DNA of 50,468 bases from Chitinophagales bacterium (GTDB lineage Bacteria; Bacteroidota; Bacteroidia; Chitinophagales; Chitinophagaceae): contig JANXQO010000060.1 of NCBI GenBank assembly GCA_025353485.1, positions 1 through 50,468 on the forward strand, given 5' to 3'. The position numbers and the translations under genes are program-made. Of this stretch, positions 42,903-50,468 are shown piece by piece. Every line of letters starts with the position of its first letter. Position 1 is the first letter of the stretch. The notes under the pieces were generated by a model. That model saw only the letters and a program-made list of their open reading frames with translations, did no database searches and was not told the origin of the DNA.

Positions 42903-45485
42903 ATGTTTAAACTAAAACAAAAAAATACAGCTATGAGAAAAGGTCTATTCTTACTACTTGGTTTATTTTTTAGCCTGGTAATTGTTGCCCAAAAGACGGG
43001 TAAAGTAACCGGCAAAGTAACTGATGGCAATGCGGAACCATTAAGTGGCGCTACTGTTTCTGTTAAAGGAAGCGGTATTGCAACTACTACTAATAATGAT
43101 GGTACTTATTCGCTTGATGTAAAAGAGGGCAAATCAATAATACTTATATCGTATGTAGGCTTTGCTGAAGTTTCAAAAAGTGTAGATGTTTCCACAGGGC
43201 AAACCGTATCGCTTGATGTAAGCCTTACTGCTTCTGTAAGAATGGGCGATGAAGTTGTTATCACTGCATCCAAGCGGCCTGAAAAAATTACGAGGGCACC
43301 TGCCGAAGTAAGTGTTCTTAATTCAAAAGATTTTGACCAGGTCGCATCATTTAATGTTGGCGCATTGGCATCAAAATTACAGGGAGTGGAATTTGTTCGC
43401 ACTGGTGTTACAGGTGTTGGTTTTAATGCCCGTGGATTTAATAATGCTTTCAACGCAAAAGTTTTGCTGATGACCGATGGCAGAAACAGTATGATGGCAG
43501 GCAGCAGCGGACTGGCAGCGGGTATTATGAACACAGTGATCAAAGAAGATATTGACAGGTTTGAAGTTGTGCTGGGTCCTAACTCTGCATTGTATGGCCC
43601 TAATGCGCATAACGGTATAGCAAATACTATCACAAAAGATCCAAGGAAATTTCAGGGAACAACGATAGCTGTAAGCCAGGGAAATCAAGGTGTTTTCAGC
43701 GGCCGTTTTCGTCATGCCGTAAAGGTTAATAATACATGGGCATATAAAGTAACAGGTGAATATACTACCAGGAAAGAATTTGAATTTCATGACAGCATCT
43801 ATGCAGGTGGCGGTGTATTTGGCCCTGCTATTGCCATTCCGGAACGTATTTCTTCTTTTCAATTCAAACACAATCGTGGAGAAGCACAGGTGTATTATAG
43901 TGTTACGCCTAAAGCAGATATTATTGCCTCCTATGGTGGAAGTGTAAATGATTTTCTCAGTGTAAATAATACAGGCCGTAATCAAATTCGTGGCTGGAAA
44001 TTTTCTTACCTGCAATTAAAATATGTTAGTCCACGCTTTTTTGCACAGGCGTACGAAACATGGACCAATGTTGGAACTTCTTATGCTATTCCCGGTTATA
44101 CCAGAGATTTCTGGAACCGTACACATAGCACCATTACAGATCCAACCGATCCCCGATATGCTGCGATAGGGCGGCTTTCACCGGATTCTGCAGAGATGTA
44201 TGCACGGCGTTTAGGAAATCAATTTAAAGAAAATTCAAAACGTTTTAATGGAGAAGCACAATATAATTATGACTTTTCAAATATAGGTTTGCACATGATC
44301 GTGGGTGCATCTTATCAAAAAGATGATCCTAAAACTTATGGAACAGTGCTGGTGGATGCAAATCAAAAAGTTGAAGTTACCCAATACGGCGGCGCTTTGC
44401 AATTAGAAAAAACATTGCCTGCAGATTTTAAATTGGTAGCCGCAGCACGGCTTGATCATCATAGTTTATTCGGAAGTTTATTTTCTCCAAAAATAGCATT
44501 GGTAAAAGGTGTGCCGGGTGGTGCAATTCGTTTAACATGGGGTAAAGCTTTTGCGGCTCCAATTATTCTTTTTCAAAGAGCAAGTGTTGCCGGATTTGTA
44601 TTCGGTAATGGAAACGGAATAAAATATATTCCTAACGGAGGTAATGTAAGTGATGCTCCATCAAGTACAATTGCATTAAAGCCTGAGGAAATTAAAACCT
44701 GGGAAATTGGATACAAAGGAACTTTATCTAAAAAACTGTATGTGGATATAAACGGATATTATGGGCAAACTAAAAATTTTCTTAGCCCGGCCTTAGCTAT
44801 CGGTGGACGTGCATTAGCAGTTGGTGAGATATCCCTGCCACTTACTGCCTTAACATTCCCAGGCAGTGTTAATAGTACAGGGGTTTTAAGCGGGGGCACT
44901 TTTTTTACTTATTTTAATTATGGCGAAGTCTCTTCTTATGGTATTGATCTTGGTGTAAATTATTTCTTTAGTGATAATATAAGTCTTGCTATAAAATATT
45001 CCTGGTTTGGATCTGATATTACAAAGGATAATATTAAAAATGATGCGACCAAAAACGGCTATGTTTCTTTAGATGAAAAAAGCTTGAACGCACCTGTAAA
45101 CCGCATATCCACAACGTTAAGTTTTCAAAATATGCTTAAAGGCAAAATGTTTTTAAATCTTTCCGCACGGATATTAGATAAATATGATTTTTATAGTGGC
45201 AGCCAGATCGGTACCCAGGCAGGTGAAGGTAGTAGAGGCAGGGTATATAATGGAGTAAACGCTGCGGGCACACCGCTTTTCATTATAAAGAATTTTGATC
45301 ATGGTGCTCTTGGCGGATTTACAACTATTGATATTGATGCAGGATACCACATCAATAAAATGTTGAGTGTTGGTGCAGGCGTTTCTAATTTATTCAATAC
45401 TACACAAAGAGAATTTGTAGGCTCTCCTTCTATAGGAAGATTATTTTCTGTAGAGCTGAAAGCCTTTATTCCAAATACTAAATAG
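42903..45485 (+). CDS. TonB-dependent outer-membrane receptor
   Basis: An 860-residue receptor. A signal peptide ends at about 30 (VIVAQ), followed by a carboxypeptidase-regulatory-like domain (about 35-115, GKVTDGNAEPLSGATVSVKG). A plug follows at about 115-230 (VVITASKRPEKITRAPAEVS, then VEFVRTGVTGVGFNARGF), then a beta-barrel to the end. No SusD follows. An ATG at 42933 gives a more compact signal peptide and could be the true start. It begins 7 bp after the hydrolase stop and is followed by a terminator. Confidence 0.93.
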   Translation: MFKLKQKNTAMRKGLFLLLGLFFSLVIVAQKTGKVTGKVTDGNAEPLSGATVSVKGSGIATTTNNDGTYSLDVKEGKSIILISYVGFAEVSKSVDVSTGQTVSLDVSLTASVRMGDEVVITASKRPEKITRAPAEVSVLNSKDFDQVASFNVGALASKLQGVEFVRTGVTGVGFNARGFNNAFNAKVLLMTDGRNSMMAGSSGLAAGIMNTVIKEDIDRFEVVLGPNSALYGPNAHNGIANTITKDPRKFQGTTIAVSQGNQGVFSGRFRHAVKVNNTWAYKVTGEYTTRKEFEFHDSIYAGGGVFGPAIAIPERISSFQFKHNRGEAQVYYSVTPKADIIASYGGSVNDFLSVNNTGRNQIRGWKFSYLQLKYVSPRFFAQAYETWTNVGTSYAIPGYTRDFWNRTHSTITDPTDPRYAAIGRLSPDSAEMYARRLGNQFKENSKRFNGEAQYNYDFSNIGLHMIVGASYQKDDPKTYGTVLVDANQKVEVTQYGGALQLEKTLPADFKLVAAARLDHHSLFGSLFSPKIALVKGVPGGAIRLTWGKAFAAPIILFQRASVAGFVFGNGNGIKYIPNGGNVSDAPSSTIALKPEEIKTWEIGYKGTLSKKLYVDINGYYGQTKNFLSPALAIGGRALAVGEISLPLTALTFPGSVNSTGVLSGGTFFTYFNYGEVSSYGIDLGVNYFFSDNISLAIKYSWFGSDITKDNIKNDATKNGYVSLDEKSLNAPVNRISTTLSFQNMLKGKMFLNLSARILDKYDFYSGSQIGTQAGEGSRGRVYNGVNAAGTPLFIIKNFDHGALGGFTTIDIDAGYHINKMLSVGAGVSNLFNTTQREFVGSPSIGRLFSVELKAFIPNTK

Positions 45486-45490
45486 TTCTA

Positions 45491-45527
45491 AAAAGATGGT
45501 ATCGTTTAATGATGCCATCTTTTTTTA
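45491..45527 (+). terminator. Intrinsic terminator after the receptor
   Basis: AAAGATGGTATC pairs with GATGCCATCTTT (one G-T wobble) and is followed by a seven-T tract. It lies 13 bp before the ligase gene, so the ligase group may have its own promoter or rely on read-through. Confidence 0.8.
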
Positions 45528-45539
45528 ATTTAGCTCATC

Positions 45540-47081
45540 ATGTCTTTGCAATATCTCACCATTCAACACTGGCTTAAAAGGCATGCAACCTATCGTCCTC
45601 ATCACATCGCATTTATTTATGGAGACGAGCGTTTAACATTTCGTGATCTGTACAAAGAGGTTACACAATTATCAAATGCATTTTTAGCAAACGGAATTAA
45701 AAAAGGAGATAAGGTTGCTACGATCTTATCTAACAGCAAAGAATTGTATGAAACGTATTGGGCATGTGCAGCCATGGGAGCAGTTTGTGTGCCTGTGAGT
45801 CCGCTTATGCGTGGAGAGGGATTAAAAAATTTATTGAAAAATTCTGATACAAAACTGGTAATTTCCTGCGTAGAATTTGCAGACAATTTTATCAGTGATA
45901 CTATAAAAATTGATAAGACCAATTGCTGGGTTACCAATGCTTCTTCTTCTGATGCTTATCAGTCTTATCATAGAAAAATTAAAGAAAACTCAATAGCAAA
46001 TTTTTCTATAGAAGAAATAAAAGGCGATGAGCCATATAATATTATTTACAGCAGCGGTACAACAGGTACGCCGAAAGGAATTGTTATAAGCCATGCTGTA
46101 CGGGCTTTGTACGGATCATTGTTTGCCAACTTTTACCGCATGACGCCTGAAAGTGTAGTGCTACATTCAGGCGCAATTATTTTTAATGGTTCATTTCTTA
46201 CTTTAATGCCGGCCATGTTTTTAGGATGCACTTATATCTTGCACGATCATTTTGATGCTGATATGGTAATTGAAACAATAAAAAAAGAAAAGGTAACACA
46301 CACTATTTTAGTCCCGTCACAAATTATTGGGTGCCTTCAGCATAAAGATTTTACAGGAGAGAAATTGTCTTCTCTTGAATATGTACTTTCTGTAGGCGCA
46401 CCGCTCTTGCAGGAACACAAAGAGGAAATTGAAAACCAATTACCCGGAATTTTTTATGAACTCTATGGCCTTACGGAAGGCTTCATGACTATTCTTGACA
46501 AAAATGATTTTAAAAAGAAAACGGGCTCTGTTGGCATTCCTCCACCATTTATGGAAATGAAAATTGTTGATGCGGAAAATAATGAATTGCCAACAGGACA
46601 GATAGGCCAAATTATTGGCAAAGGGCCATTGCTGATGACTGAATATTATAAAGATCCCGTACAAACAAAAGAGGCTTTGCAATACGGGTGGTTGTATACC
46701 GGCGATCTTGGTTATCTAGATGCAGATGGATTTTTATTTCTTACCGGTAGAAAAAAAGACATGATAATTTCAGGAGGTGTAAATGTTTACCCAAGCGATA
46801 TTGAAGAGATAATAATCCGTCATCCTGTTGTAAAAGATGTTGCTGTATTTGGTGTTCCGCACAAAGATTGGGGAGAAACACCTGTAGCTGCAATCGTATT
46901 AAAAGAGGGACCGAATATTTTAACAGCCAATGAAATAAAGAACTGGATAAATGATAATCTTGGAGCAAGGTATCAAAAGGTATCAGATGTTTTATTTATA
47001 AATGAACTGCCCAGGAATGTGGCGGGAAAAATTTTAAAACGTGAGCTTAAAGAAAATTATATCAACCAATCCAATGAGTAA
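45540..47081 (+). CDS. AMP-forming acyl-CoA ligase
   Basis: A 513-residue ANL-family ligase that activates a carboxylic acid to acyl-CoA through an acyl-AMP. The motifs are YSSGTTGTPKG (170-180), ELYGLTEGFM, WLYTGDLGYLDADGFLFLTG and KKDMIISGGVNVYPSDIEEI. The C-terminal catalytic Lys lies in NVAGKILKREL near 502. No chain-length or aromatic specificity can be read. The gene overlaps the downstream hydrolase by 8 bp. Confidence 0.94.
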   Translation: MSLQYLTIQHWLKRHATYRPHHIAFIYGDERLTFRDLYKEVTQLSNAFLANGIKKGDKVATILSNSKELYETYWACAAMGAVCVPVSPLMRGEGLKNLLKNSDTKLVISCVEFADNFISDTIKIDKTNCWVTNASSSDAYQSYHRKIKENSIANFSIEEIKGDEPYNIIYSSGTTGTPKGIVISHAVRALYGSLFANFYRMTPESVVLHSGAIIFNGSFLTLMPAMFLGCTYILHDHFDADMVIETIKKEKVTHTILVPSQIIGCLQHKDFTGEKLSSLEYVLSVGAPLLQEHKEEIENQLPGIFYELYGLTEGFMTILDKNDFKKKTGSVGIPPPFMEMKIVDAENNELPTGQIGQIIGKGPLLMTEYYKDPVQTKEALQYGWLYTGDLGYLDADGFLFLTGRKKDMIISGGVNVYPSDIEEIIIRHPVVKDVAVFGVPHKDWGETPVAAIVLKEGPNILTANEIKNWINDNLGARYQKVSDVLFINELPRNVAGKILKRELKENYINQSNE

Positions 47082-47907
47082 TATTATTGAAAGTAACGGT
47101 ATCAAATTACATTACCTGGAGTGTAAAGGGGATGGCCCAACAATAATTCTGATGCATGGCTTAACAGCAAATGCACATTCTTTTGATGGATTAATTGCAG
47201 CCGGCTTAGCACCTGATTTCAATGTTATTTCAATTGACCTCAGGGGCAGAGGAGAAAGTGACCAGCCGGGTACAGGTTATACCATGATGGATCATGCAAA
47301 AGATGTTATTGGCTTTCTTGATAAAATGAATATTAATAAAGTCATCATTGGCGGGCATTCATTTGGTGCATTGCTTTCATTATATATTGCCACACATTTT
47401 CCTGAAAGGGTTGATAAACTTTTGATACTTGATGCTGCCGCAAAAATGCATGAGAACACTAAAGAAATGTTAGGCCCGTCTTTAAGCAGGTTAGGGCAAA
47501 CTTATCCTTCGCTGGAATATTATATTGATAAAGTAAAACAGGCTCCCTATATTGATTTCTGGGATGATAATATGTTTAGCTATTACAATGCAGATGTAAA
47601 AATTAATGATGATAAAAGTGTAAGTTGTATTCCTCAATTACAGAATATGGTGTTTGCAGTAAATGGTGTTTTAGCAGAACCCTGGATTGAATACTTACAA
47701 AAAATTGAACAACCAACATTACTTATTAACGGTCCCGGTATTTATACAATGGGCGCTGCATTGTTACCAAAAGAAAATGCATTGGAAACAGTTGCCATGA
47801 TGAAAAATTGCAGCTATGCAGAAGTGCCGGGCAATCATCAAACCATGTTATATGGCGAAGGTGCAAATGCAATTGTAAACGCAATTAAAGAATTTATAAA
47901 AAAGTAA
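47074..47907 (+). CDS. Cytosolic alpha/beta hydrolase with unusual acid position
   Basis: A 277-residue alpha/beta hydrolase without a signal peptide. The oxyanion loop is LMHGLTANAHSFDG, the nucleophile Ser96 is in GGHSFGALLS, and the His is in VPGNHQTMLYG. The position after the beta-strand LLINGPGIYTMGA, where the catalytic acid usually sits, lacks Asp/Glu, so the acid must come from elsewhere or activity is altered. The frame opens at 47041, but the Met at 47074 (8-bp overlap with the ligase) is a natural coupled start. Likely substrates are thioesters, esters or beta-diketones. Confidence 0.86.
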   Translation: MSNIIESNGIKLHYLECKGDGPTIILMHGLTANAHSFDGLIAAGLAPDFNVISIDLRGRGESDQPGTGYTMMDHAKDVIGFLDKMNINKVIIGGHSFGALLSLYIATHFPERVDKLLILDAAAKMHENTKEMLGPSLSRLGQTYPSLEYYIDKVKQAPYIDFWDDNMFSYYNADVKINDDKSVSCIPQLQNMVFAVNGVLAEPWIEYLQKIEQPTLLINGPGIYTMGAALLPKENALETVAMMKNCSYAEVPGNHQTMLYGEGANAIVNAIKEFIKK

Positions 47908-47909
47908 AG

Positions 47910-48701
47910 ATGCAAATTAAAGGAAGTGTAGTAGTTATAACCGGCGCTGCCAGCGGCATTGGTGAGGCCGCAGCAAAATCATTGGCTGCTGCAGGAGCAA
48001 AAGTTGTTTTGGGTGATATAAGTGAAGAAAGATTGCAAACCATTACTGCAGAAATTAAATCAGCTCATGGAGAGGCAGACTTTAAAGTTGTAAATGTTAC
48101 TAATGAAGAAGATGTAAAAGCATTTATGCAATTTGCAAAAGAGCGCTTTGGGAAAATAAATGTTGTATTGGCATGTGCAGGAATTATAAGAGATAGTTTT
48201 TTTGTAACACCGGACAGGGAAACAGGCAAAGTAAAAAAGTTCATGTCAACAGAGCAATGGCAGCAGGTAATTGATGTAAACTTAACAGGTGTTTTTTTAA
48301 CGCTGAGAGAAGCGGTAATTGAAATGGTAAATAATAAATGGGACGGGGTTTTAATTCCTATCTCTTCAATTAATAAAGCTGGTGAGTTAGGGCAGTTAAA
48401 TTATGCATCCACAAAAGCTGCATTGGCATTATGGCCTAAAATTTTAGCCGGAGAATTTCATGCCCGCCAAATAAAAAATATCCGTATCGCATCTGTAGCG
48501 CCGGGTTATGTGGCAACACCAATTCTCTCTGCAATGAAACCTGAAGTTTTACAATCTATCATCAATGCAATCCCTATTGGGCGATTAATTGAAACAGACG
48601 AAGTAATTAAAACGCTAAAATTTATTATTGAAAATAATGCGGTACATGCAACCACTATAGAAGTGGCTGGTGGTATAATATCAAAGGGATTGGCTAAATA
48701 A
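47910..48701 (+). CDS. Short-chain dehydrogenase/reductase
   Basis: A 263-residue SDR enzyme with cofactor motif TGAASGIG (11-18), ACAG, catalytic Ser near 152, and YASTK (Tyr165, Lys169), followed by APGYVATPI. The classical SDR family oxidises alcohols or reduces ketones with NAD(P)H, many acting on acyl-CoA. It begins 2 bp after the previous stop and closes the cluster. Confidence 0.93.
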   Translation: MQIKGSVVVITGAASGIGEAAAKSLAAAGAKVVLGDISEERLQTITAEIKSAHGEADFKVVNVTNEEDVKAFMQFAKERFGKINVVLACAGIIRDSFFVTPDRETGKVKKFMSTEQWQQVIDVNLTGVFLTLREAVIEMVNNKWDGVLIPISSINKAGELGQLNYASTKAALALWPKILAGEFHARQIKNIRIASVAPGYVATPILSAMKPEVLQSIINAIPIGRLIETDEVIKTLKFIIENNAVHATTIEVAGGIISKGLAK

Positions 48702-48899
48702 ATCCCGCAGCATTTATTCTTCATCCTGTTTTTTCACCGCTGAGAACATGAGTGAAATTGAATTCACCCAGCGTAATGCAAAATCTTTGCTTTTCTTTTT
48801 CTCTACGGTTATTTCCTTCATGCAGGAAATATTTAATTAAAAAAATTTTTGCAGTGTATACCCACCGGGCAAAGTCATTTAGTTAAGGAATATATGATA

Positions 48900-48963
48900 C
48901 AAACCAAGAAGGTTTTTTTCAAGATTTTAAATTTAGAAAGAATTATAAAACCTTCTTGGTTTG
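48900..48963. repeat. Perfect 17-bp inverted repeat with 30-nt loop
   Basis: CAAACCAAGAAGGTTTT (48900-48916) is exactly complementary to 48947-48963, with a 30-nt AT-rich loop. It lies between the SDR stop and the end of the oppositely transcribed surface protein, so it may be a bidirectional terminator or a processed RNA hairpin. The remainder of the 284-bp gap shows nothing else; the short frames across it look fortuitous. Confidence 0.75.
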
Positions 48964-48985
48964 CGGGACACATAAAGCGGGACAA

Positions 48986-50468
48986 TCATCTTAACAAAAT
49001 TGCTGTTCCTTTTCTATTTAAAATATTACCCTTGTAATCTACTGCTTCAGCAATCCAAACAAATGCTGCGGTATTTTGCGGCACACCTTTAAAAAATCCA
49101 TCCCATCCTGTATCTGCTTTAGAAGTACTAAAAACCAATTGTCCAAAGCGGTTATAAATTGAAAAATACTTTAACTCTTTTATGCCGGCGAGCGTTGGTT
49201 TTAAAATATCATTTAGTCCGTCATTATTAGGCGTAAAAGCATTTGGAACATATATTTCAGGGCCCAGGAAAACTTTTATTTTAATATCATCTTTTCCTTC
49301 ACAGTTGTCAGAAGATTGTACGGTTACTGTATAAACTATATCCCGGTTTAAAATAGTTACAGGGTTTTTTATCCCTGGATTATTTAGTCCAAAAGAGGGT
49401 GACCATGTATAATTGGTAAAACCTGTATTATTAATATCAATGGCATTTAATTGTAAGGGCTGATTGATGACGATAGAAGTATCACTGCCTGCAAAAACTT
49501 TTACCGGTGATAAAACAGTAATAAGCACTGTATCATTTTTCAGGGCTTTACAACCATTGGCATCAGTAACATTAAGGTAATAGATTAAACTGCCTGCGGG
49601 CGGTGAAACAATTACAGGATTTGAAATGTTAGTATTGGAAAGATAGGTTGATGGCGACCACTGGTAAACTGATCCGCCATTTCCAATAAGCTGGATATCT
49701 TTACCGAAACAAATTCTTGCATCACTTCCGGCATTTGCAACAGGGGAAGGGTTTACAAAAACAATAAGAGTGTCTGTATTAGAACACAGTCCTGATGTTA
49801 CAGTTAAAAAATATGTTGTGCTTGTAACAGGCGAAGCAACCGGATTTAAAATAGAAGGATTGCTTAAACCCGCTGTCGGCGACCAGGAAAAAATTGTTGC
49901 ATTAGATACTGCTGCAATTTGTTTTGATGTTCCTTCGCAAATAGTAAAATCGTTTCCGGCATTTACTGTTACTGCACCATTTGTTGCAATGCCAATAACC
50001 GTTGTATTTGTACATCCGCTTGCATCTTTAATTGTAACAGTATAATTATTTGCAGCAAGATTAATAAATACATTACTGCTTTGAAAAGTAGTTCCATTGA
50101 TTGAATATTGATAAGGTGTTGCACCACCGGTTCCGGTTGCTGTAATAGTTCCATTGGTTACACCGCAGTTTGCATTGGTTAATGTTGCTGTTACAGTTGC
50201 TCCATTTGAATTATTTACGACAACCGAAGTTGTATTGCTGCAATTGTTTGCATCTTTAATTGTAACAGTATACTTATTTGCTGCCAGATTAATAAACACA
50301 TTACTGCTTTGAAAAGTAATTCCATTTATTGAATACTGATAAGGTGTTGCACCACCGGTTCCTGTTGCAGTAACAGTTCCATTTGTTGCACCGCAGTTGG
50401 CACTGGTTATTGTTGCTGTTACAGTTGCTCCGTTTGAATTATTTACGACAACCGAAGTTGTATTGCTG
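48986..50468 (-). CDS. SprB-repeat, CHU_C-type surface protein (5' part beyond window)
   Basis: The C-terminal 494 or more codons of a large secreted protein; the N-terminus lies beyond the right edge. At least two SprB repeats (about 76 residues; YTVTIKDANNCSNTTSV and GTGGATPYQYSINGTTFQSS) are followed by Ig/PKD-like segments with WSPxxxLSN motifs. A CHU_C gliding-associated C-terminal domain follows: VPNAFTPNNDGLNDILKP, IYNRFGQLVFS and FKGVPQNTAAFVWIAEAVDY. In Flavobacterium SprB is the mobile adhesin moved by the gliding machinery. T9SS type B secretion is expected. Confidence 0.92.
   Translation of the reverse strand, partial: SNTTSVVVNNSNGATVTATITSANCGATNGTVTATGTGGATPYQYSINGITFQSSNVFINLAANKYTVTIKDANNCSNTTSVVVNNSNGATVTATLTNANCGVTNGTITATGTGGATPYQYSINGTTFQSSNVFINLAANNYTVTIKDASGCTNTTVIGIATNGAVTVNAGNDFTICEGTSKQIAAVSNATIFSWSPTAGLSNPSILNPVASPVTSTTYFLTVTSGLCSNTDTLIVFVNPSPVANAGSDARICFGKDIQLIGNGGSVYQWSPSTYLSNTNISNPVIVSPPAGSLIYYLNVTDANGCKALKNDTVLITVLSPVKVFAGSDTSIVINQPLQLNAIDINNTGFTNYTWSPSFGLNNPGIKNPVTILNRDIVYTVTVQSSDNCEGKDDIKIKVFLGPEIYVPNAFTPNNDGLNDILKPTLAGIKELKYFSIYNRFGQLVFSTSKADTGWDGFFKGVPQNTAAFVWIAEAVDYKGNILNRKGTAILLR
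50022..50468. repeat. 228-bp tandem repeat encoding SprB repeats
   Basis: The unit starting GCATCTTTAATTGTAACAG at 50022 recurs at 50250, a period of 228 bp (76 codons), with high identity between the copies. The second copy runs into the window edge, so the array continues to the right. Repeat number may vary by recombination. Confidence 0.9.

Noticed and set aside
43377-44015. A 212-codon frame antisense to the TonB-dependent receptor
   Set aside because: It is Cys/His/Ile-rich, lacks any recognisable domain and lies wholly within a well supported receptor gene, so it is a shadow frame.
48849-49037. A 62-codon plus-strand open frame before the SprB-repeat gene
   Set aside because: It runs through the 17-bp inverted repeat and into the 3' end of the opposite gene, with no protein-like features.
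50022-50468. CRISPR-like repetition at the right edge
   Set aside because: The period is 228 bp with no spacers, and it is in frame with a SprB-repeat protein, so it is a coding tandem repeat.

Overview
The window is AT-rich chromosomal DNA from a member of the Bacteroidota, most likely a Chitinophagaceae-like gliding bacterium. The evidence is the set of secreted proteins with type IX secretion (T9SS) C-terminal sorting domains, a gliding-type CHU_C/SprB-repeat protein, GldA, TonB-dependent receptors with an N-terminal carboxypeptidase-regulatory-like domain, 2TM and 7TM-DISM proteins, and promoter boxes of the TAnnTTTG type. I saw no rRNA, tRNA, CRISPR array, complete insertion sequence or prophage.

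Layout. 0.1-6.7 kb: a secreted M48-like metalloprotease and two large T9SS proteins (an M14 carboxypeptidase and a GEVED-domain protein). 7.0-8.1 kb: pdxA. 8.2-12.9 kb: a compact minus-strand operon with a TonB-dependent receptor, a 2TM protein, a secreted helical protein, two paralogous membrane proteins and a small winged-helix regulator. 13.4-21.5 kb: housekeeping genes (radA, a ComF-type phosphoribosyltransferase, glutathione peroxidase, holB, ricT, gldA). A frame-broken putative lipoprotein gene and a VapBC-like toxin-antitoxin module lie between ricT and gldA; the module is bracketed by two copies of the gldA 5' end. 21.5-32.6 kb: a frame-broken ParE/RelE-like module overlapping eno, then a DivIC/FtsB-like gene, nth, korA, a BI-1 protein, a 3-hydroxyacyl-CoA dehydrogenase, a decayed VapBC pair, pheS and an arginase-fold protein lacking two metal ligands. 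32.7-37.3 kb: dacB, a PKD-domain T9SS protein, a region-2-only sigma-like protein and an RsbQ-like hydrolase.

37.4-48.7 kb is the most coherent accessory block. A 7TM-DISM histidine kinase and a LytTR response regulator are divergently paired. Next comes a plus-strand cluster of sodium:solute symporter, exported alpha/beta hydrolase, TonB-dependent receptor, acyl-CoA ligase, cytosolic alpha/beta hydrolase and short-chain dehydrogenase. I read this as a candidate locus for sensing, taking up, de-esterifying and CoA-activating an unidentified carboxylic acid; the substrate cannot be deduced. The window ends inside a SprB-repeat surface protein.

Two cross-cutting patterns stand out. First, short palindromic and tandem repeats of several families sit between genes. 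Some are translated in frame inside holB (two) and gldA (one), or supply the apparent start region of the ComF gene and abut the dacB start. Second, several genes (gldA, holB, pheS) have a TAnnTTTG-type box only 4-5 nt before the ATG, which predicts leaderless mRNAs. Three toxin-antitoxin modules are in three states: intact, frameshifted and internally deleted.
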